Of a stretch of 64,000 bases of DNA, positions 40,674-51,839 are shown in pieces; the stretch's first letter is position 1; each line of letters starts with the position of its first letter. The translations under genes were made by a program, and so were the position numbers. The stretch is from NCBI GenBank assembly GCA_963714155.1, contig OY970236.1, positions 1,488,001 through 1,552,000 on the forward strand, given 5' to 3'. The DNA comes from VRUE01 sp963714155 (lineage in GTDB: Bacteria > Actinomycetota > Thermoleophilia > Solirubrobacterales > 70-9). Below the pieces are notes generated by a model. It had not been told where the DNA came from, did not search any database, and saw nothing but the letters and a program-made list of their open reading frames with translations.

Positions 40674-42203
40674 ATGGAGCGCAAGTGGTGGACCCTCCTG
40701 CTCGTCTCGGTCGCGACGTTCATGCTGCTGCTCGACGTGACGGTCGTCAACGTCGCCTTGCCGGACATCCAGCGTGAACTCCACGCCAGCCTCTCCAGCC
40801 TGCAGTGGGTGGTCGATGCCTACTCGCTGATGCTTGCCGCCTTCCTGCTCACGGCCGGCTCGCTGGGAGATCGGCTGGGGCGGCGGCGGGTCTTCACGAT
40901 CGGCTTCGGGATCTTCACCTTTGCCTCGTTCCTCTGCGGTATCGCCGAGGATCCGACCCTGCTCAACCTGGCCCGTGGCCTGCAGGGCATCGGCGGGGCG
41001 GGGATGTTCGCCACCTCGCTGGCCCTGATCGGCCAGGAGTTCCACGGCAAGGACCGGGCAACGGCGTTCGGCGTCTGGGGGGCGACGGTGGGCGGCGCGG
41101 TCGCGGTCGGGCCGCTGGTCGGCGGGCTGGTCACCGAAACCCTTGGTTGGGAGTGGATCTTCTTCCTCAACGTGCCGATCGGGATCACGGCGATGGTCCT
41201 GACCGAGCGCCGGATCGTCAACGTCTTCGTCAAAGATCCCGAACCGGTTGACGTGCCCGGACTCGTCACCTTCTCGCTCGCCCTCTTCCTGTTGATCTTC
41301 GGCTTGATCCGCGGCAACCCGGAGGGTTGGGGCAGTCCCTTGATCCTCTCCTGCCTGATCGGCGCCGCGGCCCTGCTCGCTGCCTTTGTCGCGATCGAGC
41401 TCCGCACCAAATACCCGATGCTCGATCTCTCGCTCTTCCGCAAGGGGGCCTTCAACGGCGTCTCGGCCGTCGCCTTCGGCCTCTCGGCGGGGATGTTCGC
41501 GATGTTCCTCTACCTGACCATCTACATGCAGGGGGTGCTCGACTTCTCGCCGCTCGAGGCGGGGTTGCGCTTCCTGCCGTTGACCGTGCTCGGCTTCATC
41601 GTCGCGCCGATCTCCGGCGCGCTCTCGAACAAGATCCCGATCCGGGTCCTGCTCGGCGTCGGCCTCGCCACGGTCGGCGTCGGGCTGCTGCTGATGCACG
41701 GCGTCTCGCCGGGCTCGACCTGGACGACGCTGCTCGCCGGCTTCCTCGTCGCCGGCATCGGCATCGGCATCACCAATCCCAGTATCGGCCAGGTGGCGAT
41801 CGCGGTCGTCCCGGTCGAGAAGTCCGGCATGGGGTCGGGGATCAACACCACCTTCCGCCAGGTCGGGATCGCGACCGGGGTGGCGGGGCTGGGGGCGGTC
41901 TTCCAGTCGAGCGTCAACTCGAAGATCTCCGAATTGCTGCCGCACGCGCCGAACGGCCTCGGCGAAATCATCGCCTCGGGTGGCTCGCGAGCAGCCGCCG
42001 CGGTGACTCCGGCCCGGATTCGCCCCGAGGTCGTCCACGCCTCCGACGTAGCCTTCGTCGGCGCCTTCAACGAGATCATCATGATCGCCGCCATCCTCTC
42101 CTTCGTCGGCGCGGCGCTGGGCTTCGCGCTCGTGCGATCGAGGGACTTCGTCCAGGCAACCTCATCTGAGGACGAGACCGCAACCGAGCCCGTCCCTGCC
42201 TAA
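40674..42203 (+). CDS. MFS drug exporter, DHA2 (EmrB/QacA) type
   Basis: 509 residues with about 14 transmembrane helices. Helix 1 carries the DHA2-typical LDVTVVNVALPDIQ, the loop 2-3 motif is GDRLGRRRVF, and motif C-like GVWGATVGGAVAVGPLVGGL lies in helix 5. Probably a proton-coupled exporter of hydrophobic drugs or metabolites. It interrupts the usual nadK-recN neighbourhood, which suggests later insertion. Own predicted promoter; no adjacent regulator. Confidence 0.88.
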   Translation: MERKWWTLLLVSVATFMLLLDVTVVNVALPDIQRELHASLSSLQWVVDAYSLMLAAFLLTAGSLGDRLGRRRVFTIGFGIFTFASFLCGIAEDPTLLNLARGLQGIGGAGMFATSLALIGQEFHGKDRATAFGVWGATVGGAVAVGPLVGGLVTETLGWEWIFFLNVPIGITAMVLTERRIVNVFVKDPEPVDVPGLVTFSLALFLLIFGLIRGNPEGWGSPLILSCLIGAAALLAAFVAIELRTKYPMLDLSLFRKGAFNGVSAVAFGLSAGMFAMFLYLTIYMQGVLDFSPLEAGLRFLPLTVLGFIVAPISGALSNKIPIRVLLGVGLATVGVGLLLMHGVSPGSTWTTLLAGFLVAGIGIGITNPSIGQVAIAVVPVEKSGMGSGINTTFRQVGIATGVAGLGAVFQSSVNSKISELLPHAPNGLGEIIASGGSRAAAAVTPARIRPEVVHASDVAFVGAFNEIIMIAAILSFVGAALGFALVRSRDFVQATSSEDETATEPVPA

Positions 42204-42236
42204 CGCCTCTGCGGCGGGTGGCGCGGTGGCGGGGGT

Positions 42237-42281
42237 CCCCCATAGCGGAGGACGCGCGTAGCGCGTCTGAGCACATGGGGG
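42237..42281. terminator. Symmetric double hairpin after the MFS gene
   Basis: CCCCCAT (42237-42243) pairs with ATGGGGG (42275-42281). Inside, 7 nt away on each side, GACGCGC (42251-42257) pairs with GCGCGTC (42261-42267) around a 3-nt loop. It is probably a terminator or a transcription barrier between the MFS gene and recN. Confidence 0.5.
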
Positions 42282-42316
42282 AGGGCCGCCGCGACAGGAC
42301 CCGCCGCCGGGAGTGC

Positions 42317-42322
42317 TAGACA
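42317..42322 (+). promoter_or_regulatory. -10 box TAGACA, 6 nt before recN
   Basis: Its position would start transcription at GTG 42329. No LexA box is visible next to it. Confidence 0.35.
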
Positions 42323-42328
42323 GAGACT

Positions 42329-44008
42329 GTGCTGCGAGAGCTGCGGATCGAGAACTTGCTGCTGATCGAGCGGGCCGAACTGCGGCTCGGCGAAGGACTG
42401 AACGCGATCACGGGGGAGACCGGGGCGGGAAAGACGGTCCTGGCCCACTCGCTCGACCTCTTGATGGGCGGCAAGGCGCGACCGCAGATCGTTCGCCCCG
42501 GGGCCGGGGAGGCCTGGGTCGAGGGGGTCTTCGACCTTCCGGCCGGCCTGCTCGATGAGCCCGAGATGGCGGAGATCGCCGAGCGGCTGCCGGAGGGCGC
42601 GGATGAGGTGGTGCTCGGTCGGCGGGTCTCGGCGAGCGGCCGGACCAGTGCTTTTCTCGCTGGCCGTGCTGCCTCGGCTTCGGACCTGAAAGCCCTCGGC
42701 GGCCGACTGCTGGCTTTCTACGGCCAGCACGAGCACCGCAAGCTGACGATCTCCTCGGCGCAGATGGACGTGCTCGACGGCTTTGCCGGCCCAGCGCAGC
42801 TGGAGCTGCGCGAGCGCTACCGCGATGCCCACCGCGAGTGCTTGCGGCTTGCCGCTGAGCTAACCGAGCTGCGCGAGCTCGACGGATCGCGCGAGCGCGA
42901 TCTGGACCTCTACCGCTACGAGCTTGTTGAGATCGAGGAGGTTGCTCCCGACCCTGCCGAGGAAGCTGATCTGGGTGGCGAGCGCGAACGCCTCGGCCAT
43001 GCCGAGGGCTTGCGCGAAGCGGCGGCGGGCGCTCACGCGGCTGCGCTTGGTGCCGAGGAGGATGGCGGCGCCGCGGCGGCTCTGGCCCAGGCCGAGGCTC
43101 TGCTGCAAGGCGTCGCCGGGCTCGATTCGAACCTCGACGCGCTCGCCGCTCGCGTCAGCTCGCTGGCGATTGAGCTGGGCGACGTTGCGGCCGAGCTGCG
43201 CGACTACGTCGATGGACTCGCTGCTGACCCTGGCCGTCTGGCTGCGGTCGAGGAACGGCTGGACGCGCTCGACCGGCTGCAGCGCAAGCACGGCGGCAGC
43301 GTCGAATCGGTCCTTGCTCACGCCGAGCACTGTCGGGCGGAGATCGCTCGTCTCGAGGGCGCCGAGGAGCGCGGGGCGGAGGCCGAGGCGGCGCTGGCCG
43401 AGGCGGAAGCGCGCCGGGCCAAGCTGGGCGAGAAGCTCGGCAAGGCCCGCGCAAAGGCCGCCGCGCCGCTGCAGAGCAAGGTCGCCGCAGAGCTGGAGCG
43501 CTTGGCGATGTCCGGTGCTCGCCTCGAGGTGGTCCTGGAGCCGCACCCGGACGGGTTTGGAGCAAGCGGCATGGAGACGGTCGAGTTCCGCCTGGCACCC
43601 AACCCGGGCATCGAACCGGCGCCGCTGCGCGATGCGGCCTCGGGGGGCGAGCTCTCGCGGGTGATGCTGGCGCTGAGCAGCCTCGCCGGCGCGGTCGGCG
43701 CCGGGACGCTGGTCTTCGACGAGATCGATGCCGGTGTCGGCGGCAAGACGGCGCGCGCCGTCGGCGAGCAGCTGCGCGCCCTGGGCAGGGATCGCCAGGT
43801 GCTCTGCATCACCCATCTGCCCCAGGTCGCCTCGCTGGCCGACACCCACTTCACTCTGGAGAAGGACATCTCGGGCGAGCGCGCCAGCGCTACCGTGCGT
43901 TGCCTGGATGGGGATGGTGCGGTCGAGGAGATTCGACGCATGCTTGGCGGCGAGCACAGTGACGAGGCGGCGACGCGGCACGCCCGCGAGCTTCTCGCTG
44001 CCGCCTAG
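42329..44008 (+). CDS. recN: DNA repair protein RecN
   Basis: 559 residues, SMC-like ATPase for double-strand break repair. The N-terminal head has ITGETGAGKTVLAHSLDLLMG (Walker A, shown in part) and the long central region is an Ala/Glu-rich coiled coil (about 170-380). The C-terminal head has the ABC signature SGGELSRVMLAL, Walker B LVFDEIDAGVGG and ITHLPQVAS. GTG start supported by the -10 box. Confidence 0.94.
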   Translation: MLRELRIENLLLIERAELRLGEGLNAITGETGAGKTVLAHSLDLLMGGKARPQIVRPGAGEAWVEGVFDLPAGLLDEPEMAEIAERLPEGADEVVLGRRVSASGRTSAFLAGRAASASDLKALGGRLLAFYGQHEHRKLTISSAQMDVLDGFAGPAQLELRERYRDAHRECLRLAAELTELRELDGSRERDLDLYRYELVEIEEVAPDPAEEADLGGERERLGHAEGLREAAAGAHAAALGAEEDGGAAAALAQAEALLQGVAGLDSNLDALAARVSSLAIELGDVAAELRDYVDGLAADPGRLAAVEERLDALDRLQRKHGGSVESVLAHAEHCRAEIARLEGAEERGAEAEAALAEAEARRAKLGEKLGKARAKAAAPLQSKVAAELERLAMSGARLEVVLEPHPDGFGASGMETVEFRLAPNPGIEPAPLRDAASGGELSRVMLALSSLAGAVGAGTLVFDEIDAGVGGKTARAVGEQLRALGRDRQVLCITHLPQVASLADTHFTLEKDISGERASATVRCLDGDGAVEEIRRMLGGEHSDEAATRHARELLAAA

Positions 44009-44044
44009 TTTTCGTAACCGTTTCTGAGCGCTTGCGTAGCCGGA

Positions 44045-44050
44045 TAACCT
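44045..44050 (+). promoter_or_regulatory. -10 box TAACCT, 6 nt before steA
   Basis: Spacing predicts transcription from the G of GTG 44057. Confidence 0.4.
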
Positions 44051-44056
44051 GATTCG

Positions 44057-45244
44057 GTGGCAACCGCCAGTCGCCGTCGCTTTCCCGCCCTGCTCTCGCG
44101 TCGCAACGGGGCTGCGCCGGTTGAGGCGATCGAAGGCCGCGTGCGGCTGGGTCGCCGCACCAAGCACCTGGTCAAAAAACTCGTTCCCGGTGACGTCGCC
44201 GTGATCGACCACGTCAACATCGACCGCATCGCGGCAGAGGAGCTGATCGCCACCGGCGTCGGGGTCGTGATCAACGCCTCGCCCTCCTCCAACGGTCGCT
44301 ATCCCAACGCCGGGCCGCTCTTGCTGGCCCAGGCGGGGGTGCGGCTGATCGACGTCGAGGGCGCCGACCCGTTCGAGCTGCTCACCGACGGCAATCGCGT
44401 CACGGTCTCCGGCGGGGCGGTGCTGAGCGGTGGGGCCGAACTGCTGCAGGGGAGGGTCCTCGGTGTCGAGGAACTCGAGCGCCAGCGCAGCGAGCAGCTC
44501 GAGCGGGTCGACGAGGCGCTGGCCGAATTCGCCGAGAACACCGTGGCGCACGTGCGCCAGGAGACCGACCTGCTCACCGGCAGCGTCGAGTTCCCCCCGA
44601 CGCGGGCCTCCTTCCGCGATCGCCACGTGCTGATCGTCGTCCGCGGCGACCGCCACCGGCGTGACCTCAAGGCCCTGCGCGCCTACATCCGCGACGTCCG
44701 CCCGCTCGTCGTCGCGGTCGACGGCGGAGCCGACGGCGTGCTCGAGGCCGGGCTCAAGCCGGACCTGATCCTCGGCGACATGGACTCGGCCGGCGACGAG
44801 GCGCTGCGCTGCGGCGCCGAGCTGATCGTCCACGCCTATCCCGACGGCCGCGCGCCCGGGCGCCAGCGCCTGCTCGACCTGGGTCTCGACCACACTTTGC
44901 TGCCGGCTGCGGGGACCAGCGAGGACGTGGCGATGCTGATGGCCTACGAGAAGGGGGCGACGCTGATCGTCAGCGTCGGCGCCCACTTCAACCTGATCGA
45001 GTTCCTCGACCGCAAGCGCGGCGGTATGTCGTCGACCTTCCTCACCCGCCTGCGGATCGGCGAGAAGCTGGTCGACGCCAAGGGAGTGAGCCGGCTCTAC
45101 AACCCGAGCTCGCCCTTCGGCCCGATGGCGCTCTTCCTTGCCGCCTTCATGGTCCTGCTGGCGATCGTCGTGATCACCTCGCCGGCGCTCAACGACCTGG
45201 TCCAGCTGGTCTGGCTGAAGATCAAGATCTGGCTCGGCCTGTAG
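44057..45244 (+). CDS. steA: SteA-like cytokinetic ring protein
   Basis: 395 residues. The N-terminal two thirds contain the SteA pattern (GRVRLGRRTKHLVKKL, PGDVAVIDHVNIDRIAAEELI). A thiamine-pyrophosphokinase-like fold follows (VAVDGGADGVLEAG, LILGDMDS). The last 40 residues form one transmembrane helix. In corynebacteria SteA works with SteB in septum peptidoglycan turnover at division. Here the SteB/MctB-type protein follows 27 bp downstream. Confidence 0.85.
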   Translation: MATASRRRFPALLSRRNGAAPVEAIEGRVRLGRRTKHLVKKLVPGDVAVIDHVNIDRIAAEELIATGVGVVINASPSSNGRYPNAGPLLLAQAGVRLIDVEGADPFELLTDGNRVTVSGGAVLSGGAELLQGRVLGVEELERQRSEQLERVDEALAEFAENTVAHVRQETDLLTGSVEFPPTRASFRDRHVLIVVRGDRHRRDLKALRAYIRDVRPLVVAVDGGADGVLEAGLKPDLILGDMDSAGDEALRCGAELIVHAYPDGRAPGRQRLLDLGLDHTLLPAAGTSEDVAMLMAYEKGATLIVSVGAHFNLIEFLDRKRGGMSSTFLTRLRIGEKLVDAKGVSRLYNPSSPFGPMALFLAAFMVLLAIVVITSPALNDLVQLVWLKIKIWLGL

Positions 45245-45254
45245 CGCCAGCATC

Positions 45255-45260
45255 TAGCCT
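45255..45260 (+). promoter_or_regulatory. -10 box TAGCCT, 11 nt before the MctB-like gene
   Basis: Would give a leader of only about 4 nt. Confidence 0.35.
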
Positions 45261-45271
45261 GTCCGCTCTTC

Positions 45272-46138
45272 ATGGGTTACAGCGCCCGATACCACGCGGT
45301 CTCCCTGATCGCCGTTTTCCTCGCCCTCGCGATCGGGATCCTGATCGGCGCCGAGTTCGGCGGCGACGCACTGAACAACACCCGCAAGAACCTCGAGCAG
45401 AGTCTGACCGGCAACCTGCAGGACGCTCAGGAACGGGCCGATGAGCTGAACGGGAAACTGGCCCGCTCCGACGAATTTGCCAGCCGCGTCTACCCGGCGC
45501 TGGTGCGGGACCGGCTCGAGGGGCGGAGGATCGGCGTGGTCGCGCTCGGCGATCTGCCCGGCGACACGATCACGGCGATCGAGGACGCGCTCGGTCCGAC
45601 CGGCGCCCGCCTGGTCGGGATCGGCGTGGTGCGCGAGCCGGTCGACCTCAGCGGCCTCGGTGGCGAGCTGGCGAAAACCCGCTTCGCCAACATCCGCCGC
45701 AACGAAGAAGCGCTGGCGGAATTTGGCACCGGGGTTGGCCGCCAGCTGGTCCGCGGCGGCACCCTGCTCGACCGCGTGCGCAGCCACCTCTTCTCCCGCG
45801 CCAGCGGCAACTTCGGCGCCCTCGACGGGGTCATCGTCGTGCGCCAGACGCCGGAAGAGATGGGAGCGGTGCAGCGGGCCAAGGCCTCGACGCTCGAATC
45901 GGCGCTGATGGCAGGCATCACCGGAACCCGCACCCCCGCGGTCGGGGTCGAGACCTCGACCGCCGAACCGTCCGCGGTCTCCTTCTTCGCCGGCAACGAC
46001 CTCTCCAGCGTCGATGACGTCGAGACCGCGGCAGGGAGGGTGGCGACCGTCTTCGCCCTGCTCGGCGCCGAGGGCAGCTTCGGCGTCAAGGGCTCGGCCG
46101 ACCGCCTGCTGCCCGACCTCTTGCCGCCGGCGGAATGA
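45272..46138 (+). CDS. MctB/SteB-type copper-transport-like protein
   Basis: 288 residues of the copper transporter MctB family (DUF3186). One N-terminal transmembrane helix (about 9-28; the YHAVSLIAVFLALAIGI stretch is typical), a coiled-coil segment (40-70), then an extracytoplasmic alpha/beta domain. In Mycobacterium MctB affects copper resistance; in Corynebacterium the homologue SteB partners SteA. The steA neighbour favours the division role. Its stop overlaps the next start by ATGA. Confidence 0.82.
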   Translation: MGYSARYHAVSLIAVFLALAIGILIGAEFGGDALNNTRKNLEQSLTGNLQDAQERADELNGKLARSDEFASRVYPALVRDRLEGRRIGVVALGDLPGDTITAIEDALGPTGARLVGIGVVREPVDLSGLGGELAKTRFANIRRNEEALAEFGTGVGRQLVRGGTLLDRVRSHLFSRASGNFGALDGVIVVRQTPEEMGAVQRAKASTLESALMAGITGTRTPAVGVETSTAEPSAVSFFAGNDLSSVDDVETAAGRVATVFALLGAEGSFGVKGSADRLLPDLLPPAE

Positions 46139-46967
46139 CCTGGCTCGGCTTCCCGGTCGCGATCGCCATTGCCCTGCTGGTCGTACCAGCGGGGGTGCGC
46201 GGGCTGCTCGATGCCGGCTTGGTGCGGACCAACTACCGGGGCGCCGACCTCGCCTTTCCACTCGGCGCCGTGCTGGCGACCGCGGCCCTGGTTGCGCTGG
46301 CGCCGCTGGCCTTCCTCAACGACCGCGCCGACCTCGACCTGCTCAGCCCCGAGTTGCGCCAGTGGATGCCCTACCTGCTCGGGGTCGCCTTCCTTGGCTT
46401 TCTCGACGACTCGCTGGGGCAGGGTGAGGCGGCGGGTGCACCCCGCGGCTGGCGCGGCCACGCTCGCGCCCTGCGCTCCGGCAGCCTCTCGACCGGCGCG
46501 GTGAAGGCGCTGGGGGCGCTGGCGCTTGCCGCCTACGTGGTCTCCGGCCGCGGGCTCGAATCGTGGCACTACATCGCCGACGTGGCGCTGCTGATCCTCG
46601 CCACCAACCTCTTCAACCTGCTCGACCTGCGGCCGGGACGGGCGGAGAAGGGGTTGGCGCTGCTCGCGATCGGGCTCTGCCTCGGCGCCTGGACCTTCGC
46701 CCCGCTGGAGCTGCTCGGCATCTTCGCCGGCCCGGTGCTGGTCGGCGCCGCCTTCACTTTGCGCGAGCGGGCGATGCTGGGCGACACCGGCTCCAACCTG
46801 CTCGGCGCCGTCGGCGGGGTCTGGCTGTTGACGACTTTGACGCCCGATGCGCGCCTCATCGCCCTCGCTGTGGTCGCGGGATTGACCATTTACGGAGAGT
46901 TGCGTTCGATCTCGGCGACGATCGAATCGGTTCCGCCATTGCGATGGCTAGACTCGCTCGGCAGAGC

Positions 46968-46971
<4 letters not shown>
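46135..46971 (+). CDS. MraY/WecA-like polyprenyl-phosphate transferase
   Basis: 278 residues, about 9-10 transmembrane helices. Family residues are visible: FLGFLDD (Asp pair), NLFNLLDLRPGRAEK (cytosolic substrate loop, in the place of the NxxNxxDGxDG motif) and MLGDTGSNLLG. It is shorter than MraY (~350 aa) and the usual NxxDGLDGL motif is altered to NLLDLRPG, so donor specificity may differ. The position between steA/mctB and pyrG is shared with other actinobacteria and suggests envelope glycan synthesis. Confidence 0.78.
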
Positions 46972-48656
<1,685 letters not shown>

Positions 48657-48675
48657 CGCCGCTCTAGTTCCCGGT

Positions 48676-48681
48676 TAGCCT
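48676..48681 (+). promoter_or_regulatory. Leaderless promoter of the M20 peptidase gene
   Basis: TAGCCT lies 7 nt before GTG 48689, and CTGACG at 48653-48658 is 17 bp further upstream, giving one of the better -35/-10 pairs in the window. Confidence 0.5.
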
Positions 48682-48688
48682 GTCCGCC

Positions 48689-49804
48689 GTGGACCGACTG
48701 CACGAGACGTTCGTTCGTTTGTGTGAGATCCGCAGCCCCACGGGTGAGGAGCGCGAGGTGGCCGACACGATCGCCGCCGAGCTGCGCGCGCTCGGGCTCG
48801 AGGTGAGCGAGGACGACGCTGCCGGACCGGCCGAAGCCGGCGCCGGCAACCTGCTCGCCCGCTTGCCGGGCGAAAGCGATGAGTGGGTGATGTTCTGCGC
48901 CCACATCGACACGGTCCCGCACAAGGGCCAGATCGAGGTGGTCGAAGCCGACGGTGTCTTCCGCAGTGCCGGAGAGACGATCCTCGGCGCCGACAACAAG
49001 GCCGCGGTGGCGGTCTTCATGGAGCTGGTCGCGCGCCAAGCGGCCAATCCCGGCCCGGTGGGGATCGAGTTGGTGCTGACTGTGGCCGAGGAGCAGGGAC
49101 TGCGCGGGGCCAAGGCATTCGACGCCAGCGTGCTGCGCTCGCGCTGCGGCTTCGTCCTCGACCACGCCAGCGCGATCGGCGAGGTGATCGTCACCTCGCC
49201 GACCCAGCAGAGCGTGCGTGCGGACTTCGTCGGGGTCGAGGCACACGCCGGCATCCGCCCCGAGGACGGCAACAGCGCGATCGCCGCGGCCGCCGAGGCG
49301 ATCTCCCGCATGGAGCTGGGGCGGCTCGACGAGGAGACGACCGCGAACGTCGGCGTCATCGCCGGCGGCACCTCGGGCAACGTCGTCGCCGGCCACTGCG
49401 AGATCGTCGCCGAGGCGCGCAGCCTCGATTCGGAGCGGGCCGCCGAGGTCGCCGGTTTGCTCAGCGACGCCTGCGCTTGGGGCGCAAGCGAGCATGGTTG
49501 CGACGCCGATGTGCGGGTCGAAGAGCTCTTCCGCGGCTACAGGATCCCGCCCGCTTCGCCGGCGCTGGCACTTGCCGAGGCCGGGCTGCGGCGGGCCGGC
49601 TTCGAGCCCGAGCGCACCGCCACGGGCGGCGGTAGCGATGCCAACGCGCTGATCGTCGATGGCTTCGATTGCATCCTGCTCGCCAACGGCACCGAGGCGA
49701 ACCACACGCCCGACGAGGCGGTCAGCGCCCGCAACCTCGACGCCATGCTCGAGGTCTGCGAAGGGATCGTCGCCGAGGTCGCCGCGGCCGCGGACGCCGA
49801 GTGA
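48689..49804 (+). CDS. M20 family metallopeptidase (PepT-like)
   Basis: 371 residues. Zinc ligands are in CAHIDTVP (His, Asp), GADNKAAVAVFMEL (Asp), AEEQGLRGAK (catalytic Glu and metal Glu) and a C-terminal GTEANHTPDEAVS (His). A lid/dimerisation domain lies at about 180-290. Resembles tripeptidase T. The stop overlaps the DUF3866 start by GTGA, implying co-translation. Confidence 0.87.
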   Translation: MDRLHETFVRLCEIRSPTGEEREVADTIAAELRALGLEVSEDDAAGPAEAGAGNLLARLPGESDEWVMFCAHIDTVPHKGQIEVVEADGVFRSAGETILGADNKAAVAVFMELVARQAANPGPVGIELVLTVAEEQGLRGAKAFDASVLRSRCGFVLDHASAIGEVIVTSPTQQSVRADFVGVEAHAGIRPEDGNSAIAAAAEAISRMELGRLDEETTANVGVIAGGTSGNVVAGHCEIVAEARSLDSERAAEVAGLLSDACAWGASEHGCDADVRVEELFRGYRIPPASPALALAEAGLRRAGFEPERTATGGGSDANALIVDGFDCILLANGTEANHTPDEAVSARNLDAMLEVCEGIVAEVAAAADAE

Positions 49805-50862
49805 GCGGTCGGCTGAAGCTGCGCCGCGGCGTCGTCGTCGCCGAGGAGCCACTGACGGTCGAGGTCGACGGCGAGCGGCGCCCGGCCTGGGCCGACACGG
49901 CCCTGCTCGGCGAGATGCGCGAGGGCGACGAGGTCGTCGTCAACGTCGCGGCATTGGACCTGAAGCTCGGCTCGGGCGGCTTCGACGTCGTCCACGTCAA
50001 CCTCACGCGAGGACTGGAGGGTGGCGGGGCCGCGGGCGATGACCACGTAATCAAGCTCAACTACACCTCGATCCAGCACCCGGTCGCCCCGATCGAGCTT
50101 CCGGTGTTCCCTATCCACGAAGAGCAGGGCAAAGGCACAGCGGAAGGAGGGAACCAACCGGCGGGGGATCGAATGCCGGTCTTGGTCTTGCCGCTGCACG
50201 GGCACCTGGCTCCAGCTGCCTGGGCGGTGGCGCAGGGCTCGCCTGAGTTGAAGGTCGGCTACGTACAGACCGGGGGAGGGGCGCTGCCGGGCTCGCTCAG
50301 CCGCGACGTCGCCGAGTTGCGCGAGCGCGGGCTGCTCTGCGGACACATCACCGCCGCGCCCGCTTACGGCGGCGAGCACGAGGCGATCTCCGTCGCCGGC
50401 GCCCTCGACGCCGCCGCGAACGGGCTCGGCTGGGACGCAGCGATTGCCGGACCGGGACCGGGGATCATCGGCTCCGAGACCCGCCTCGGCCACGGTGGCA
50501 TCGCCGCCCTCGACACGGCGCACGCCTCGCTCGCCCTCGGCCTGCCGACCCTGCTTTCCCCGCGGCTCTCCAGCGCCGACCCGCGCGAGCGCCACAAGCC
50601 GGTCAGCCATCACACCCTCACCGTCTTGCAGCTCCTTCTGGGGGCGGTGGAGATCCCGGTGCCGAGCAACGAGCCGGTGCCGATCGCGATCCTCGCCACT
50701 GCCGCCGGTTGGCGCCACCACCTGCGCGAAGCCCCGGTCGACCTCGCCGGCTACGCGGCGACCGGCCTGCCGGCGAAGACGATGGGGCGCAGTCTCGAGC
50801 AGGACCCGCTCTTCTTTGCCGCCGCCCTCGCCGCGGGCGTCGCCTTGCGCCGCAAGGGTTGA
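49801..50862 (+). CDS. DUF3866 family protein
   Basis: 353 residues. A beta-rich N-terminal domain (1-110; FDVVHVNLTRGLEGGG) is followed by an alpha/beta part with conserved LPLHGHLAP, YVQTGGGALPGSLS and a GPGPGIIGSETRLGHGG stretch. Actinobacterial DUF3866 genes often lie near xerD, as here. Biochemical function is unknown to me. GTG start, coupled to the peptidase. Confidence 0.8.
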   Translation: MSGRLKLRRGVVVAEEPLTVEVDGERRPAWADTALLGEMREGDEVVVNVAALDLKLGSGGFDVVHVNLTRGLEGGGAAGDDHVIKLNYTSIQHPVAPIELPVFPIHEEQGKGTAEGGNQPAGDRMPVLVLPLHGHLAPAAWAVAQGSPELKVGYVQTGGGALPGSLSRDVAELRERGLLCGHITAAPAYGGEHEAISVAGALDAAANGLGWDAAIAGPGPGIIGSETRLGHGGIAALDTAHASLALGLPTLLSPRLSSADPRERHKPVSHHTLTVLQLLLGAVEIPVPSNEPVPIAILATAAGWRHHLREAPVDLAGYAATGLPAKTMGRSLEQDPLFFAAALAAGVALRRKG

Positions 50863-50888
50863 GGGGCGGCGGGGAGAACACCCCCGCC

Positions 50889-51827
50889 ATGGTCGTCGCC
50901 GATCCACCGCGCACCGAGTCCCGCTTCGAGGGGCTGGTGCTCGATTTCCTCTCCTACCTGGAGCTGGAGCGCGGCCTCTCGCGCAACACCCTCGACGCCT
51001 ACCGCACCGACCTGCACCAGTACGGCGAGTACCTCACCGCCCATCACATCGACGCCCTGACCGCCGGCCCGGCCGAGATCGGCGAGTTCCTTGCCGAGCT
51101 GGCGACCGGCGAGAACCGGCCGGCCTGCTCCTCGGCGACGGTGCACCGCAAGGCCGCCTGCCTGCGCTCCTTCTACAAGCAGTTGCGTCGCGACGAGCTG
51201 ATCGGCGATGACCCAACCGCCGCCCTGAGCGCGCCGCGCCGGGCAAAAAAGCTGCCCCAGGTACTCAACTACGCCGAGGTCCAGAAGCTGCTGGCTGCAC
51301 CGAGTGGTGACGAGCCGACCGCGTTGCGGGACCGGGCCCTGCTGGAGGTGATGTATGCCTGCGGGCTGCGCGCCTCGGAGACGATCGGGCTAGAGCTGGC
51401 CGACGTCGACCTGCACGAGGGTTTCCTGCGCGCCCGTGGCAAGGGCAGCAAGGAACGACTGGTGCCGCTCGGCCGCAAGGCGATCGCGGCGATTTCCTCC
51501 TACCTGCGCGGCGGCCGGCCAAAACTGATCGGCGAGCGCCACGAGGTAAGGCTTTTCGTCAACTTCCGCGGCGGCCCGCTGAGCCGCCAGGGCCTCTACA
51601 AGATCGTCCAGCGCAACGGCCGGGCAGCCGGCCTCGCCGGCCAGATGAGCCCGCACACCCTGCGCCACAGTTTCGCCACGCACCTGCTGGCCGGTGGCTG
51701 TGACCTGCGCGCGGTGCAGGAGATGCTCGGCCACGCCGACATCTCGACCACGCAGATGTACACCCACCTCTCCGGCGAACAGCTCAAGGACGTCTACTTC
51801 AAGAGTCACCCGCGCGCCACCGGTTGA
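50889..51827 (+). CDS. xerD: Tyrosine recombinase XerD
   Basis: 312 residues: SAM-like core-binding domain (1-110; FLSYLELERGLSRNTLDAYR) and catalytic domain. The catalytic set is visible: Arg in CGLRASE, Lys region GKGSKERLVP, HTLRHSFATHLL (His, Arg), LGHADISTTQMYTH (His and nucleophile Tyr). It resolves chromosome dimers with XerC at dif. ATG 50889 chosen at the conserved N-terminus. Its housekeeping context argues against it being an island integrase, but it could serve integrase-less elements in trans. Confidence 0.92.
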   Translation: MVVADPPRTESRFEGLVLDFLSYLELERGLSRNTLDAYRTDLHQYGEYLTAHHIDALTAGPAEIGEFLAELATGENRPACSSATVHRKAACLRSFYKQLRRDELIGDDPTAALSAPRRAKKLPQVLNYAEVQKLLAAPSGDEPTALRDRALLEVMYACGLRASETIGLELADVDLHEGFLRARGKGSKERLVPLGRKAIAAISSYLRGGRPKLIGERHEVRLFVNFRGGPLSRQGLYKIVQRNGRAAGLAGQMSPHTLRHSFATHLLAGGCDLRAVQEMLGHADISTTQMYTHLSGEQLKDVYFKSHPRATG

Positions 51828-51833
51828 TAGAAC
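51828..51833 (+). promoter_or_regulatory. -10 box TAGAAC, 6 nt before mutM
   Basis: Lies in the 12-bp gap after xerD; the spacing fits a leaderless start at ATG 51840. Confidence 0.35.
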
Positions 51834-51839
51834 CGGGCG

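Noticed and set aside
50889..51827. XerD as the integrase of one of the islands
   Set aside because: It sits in a housekeeping operon with mutM and recO and has standard XerD motifs.
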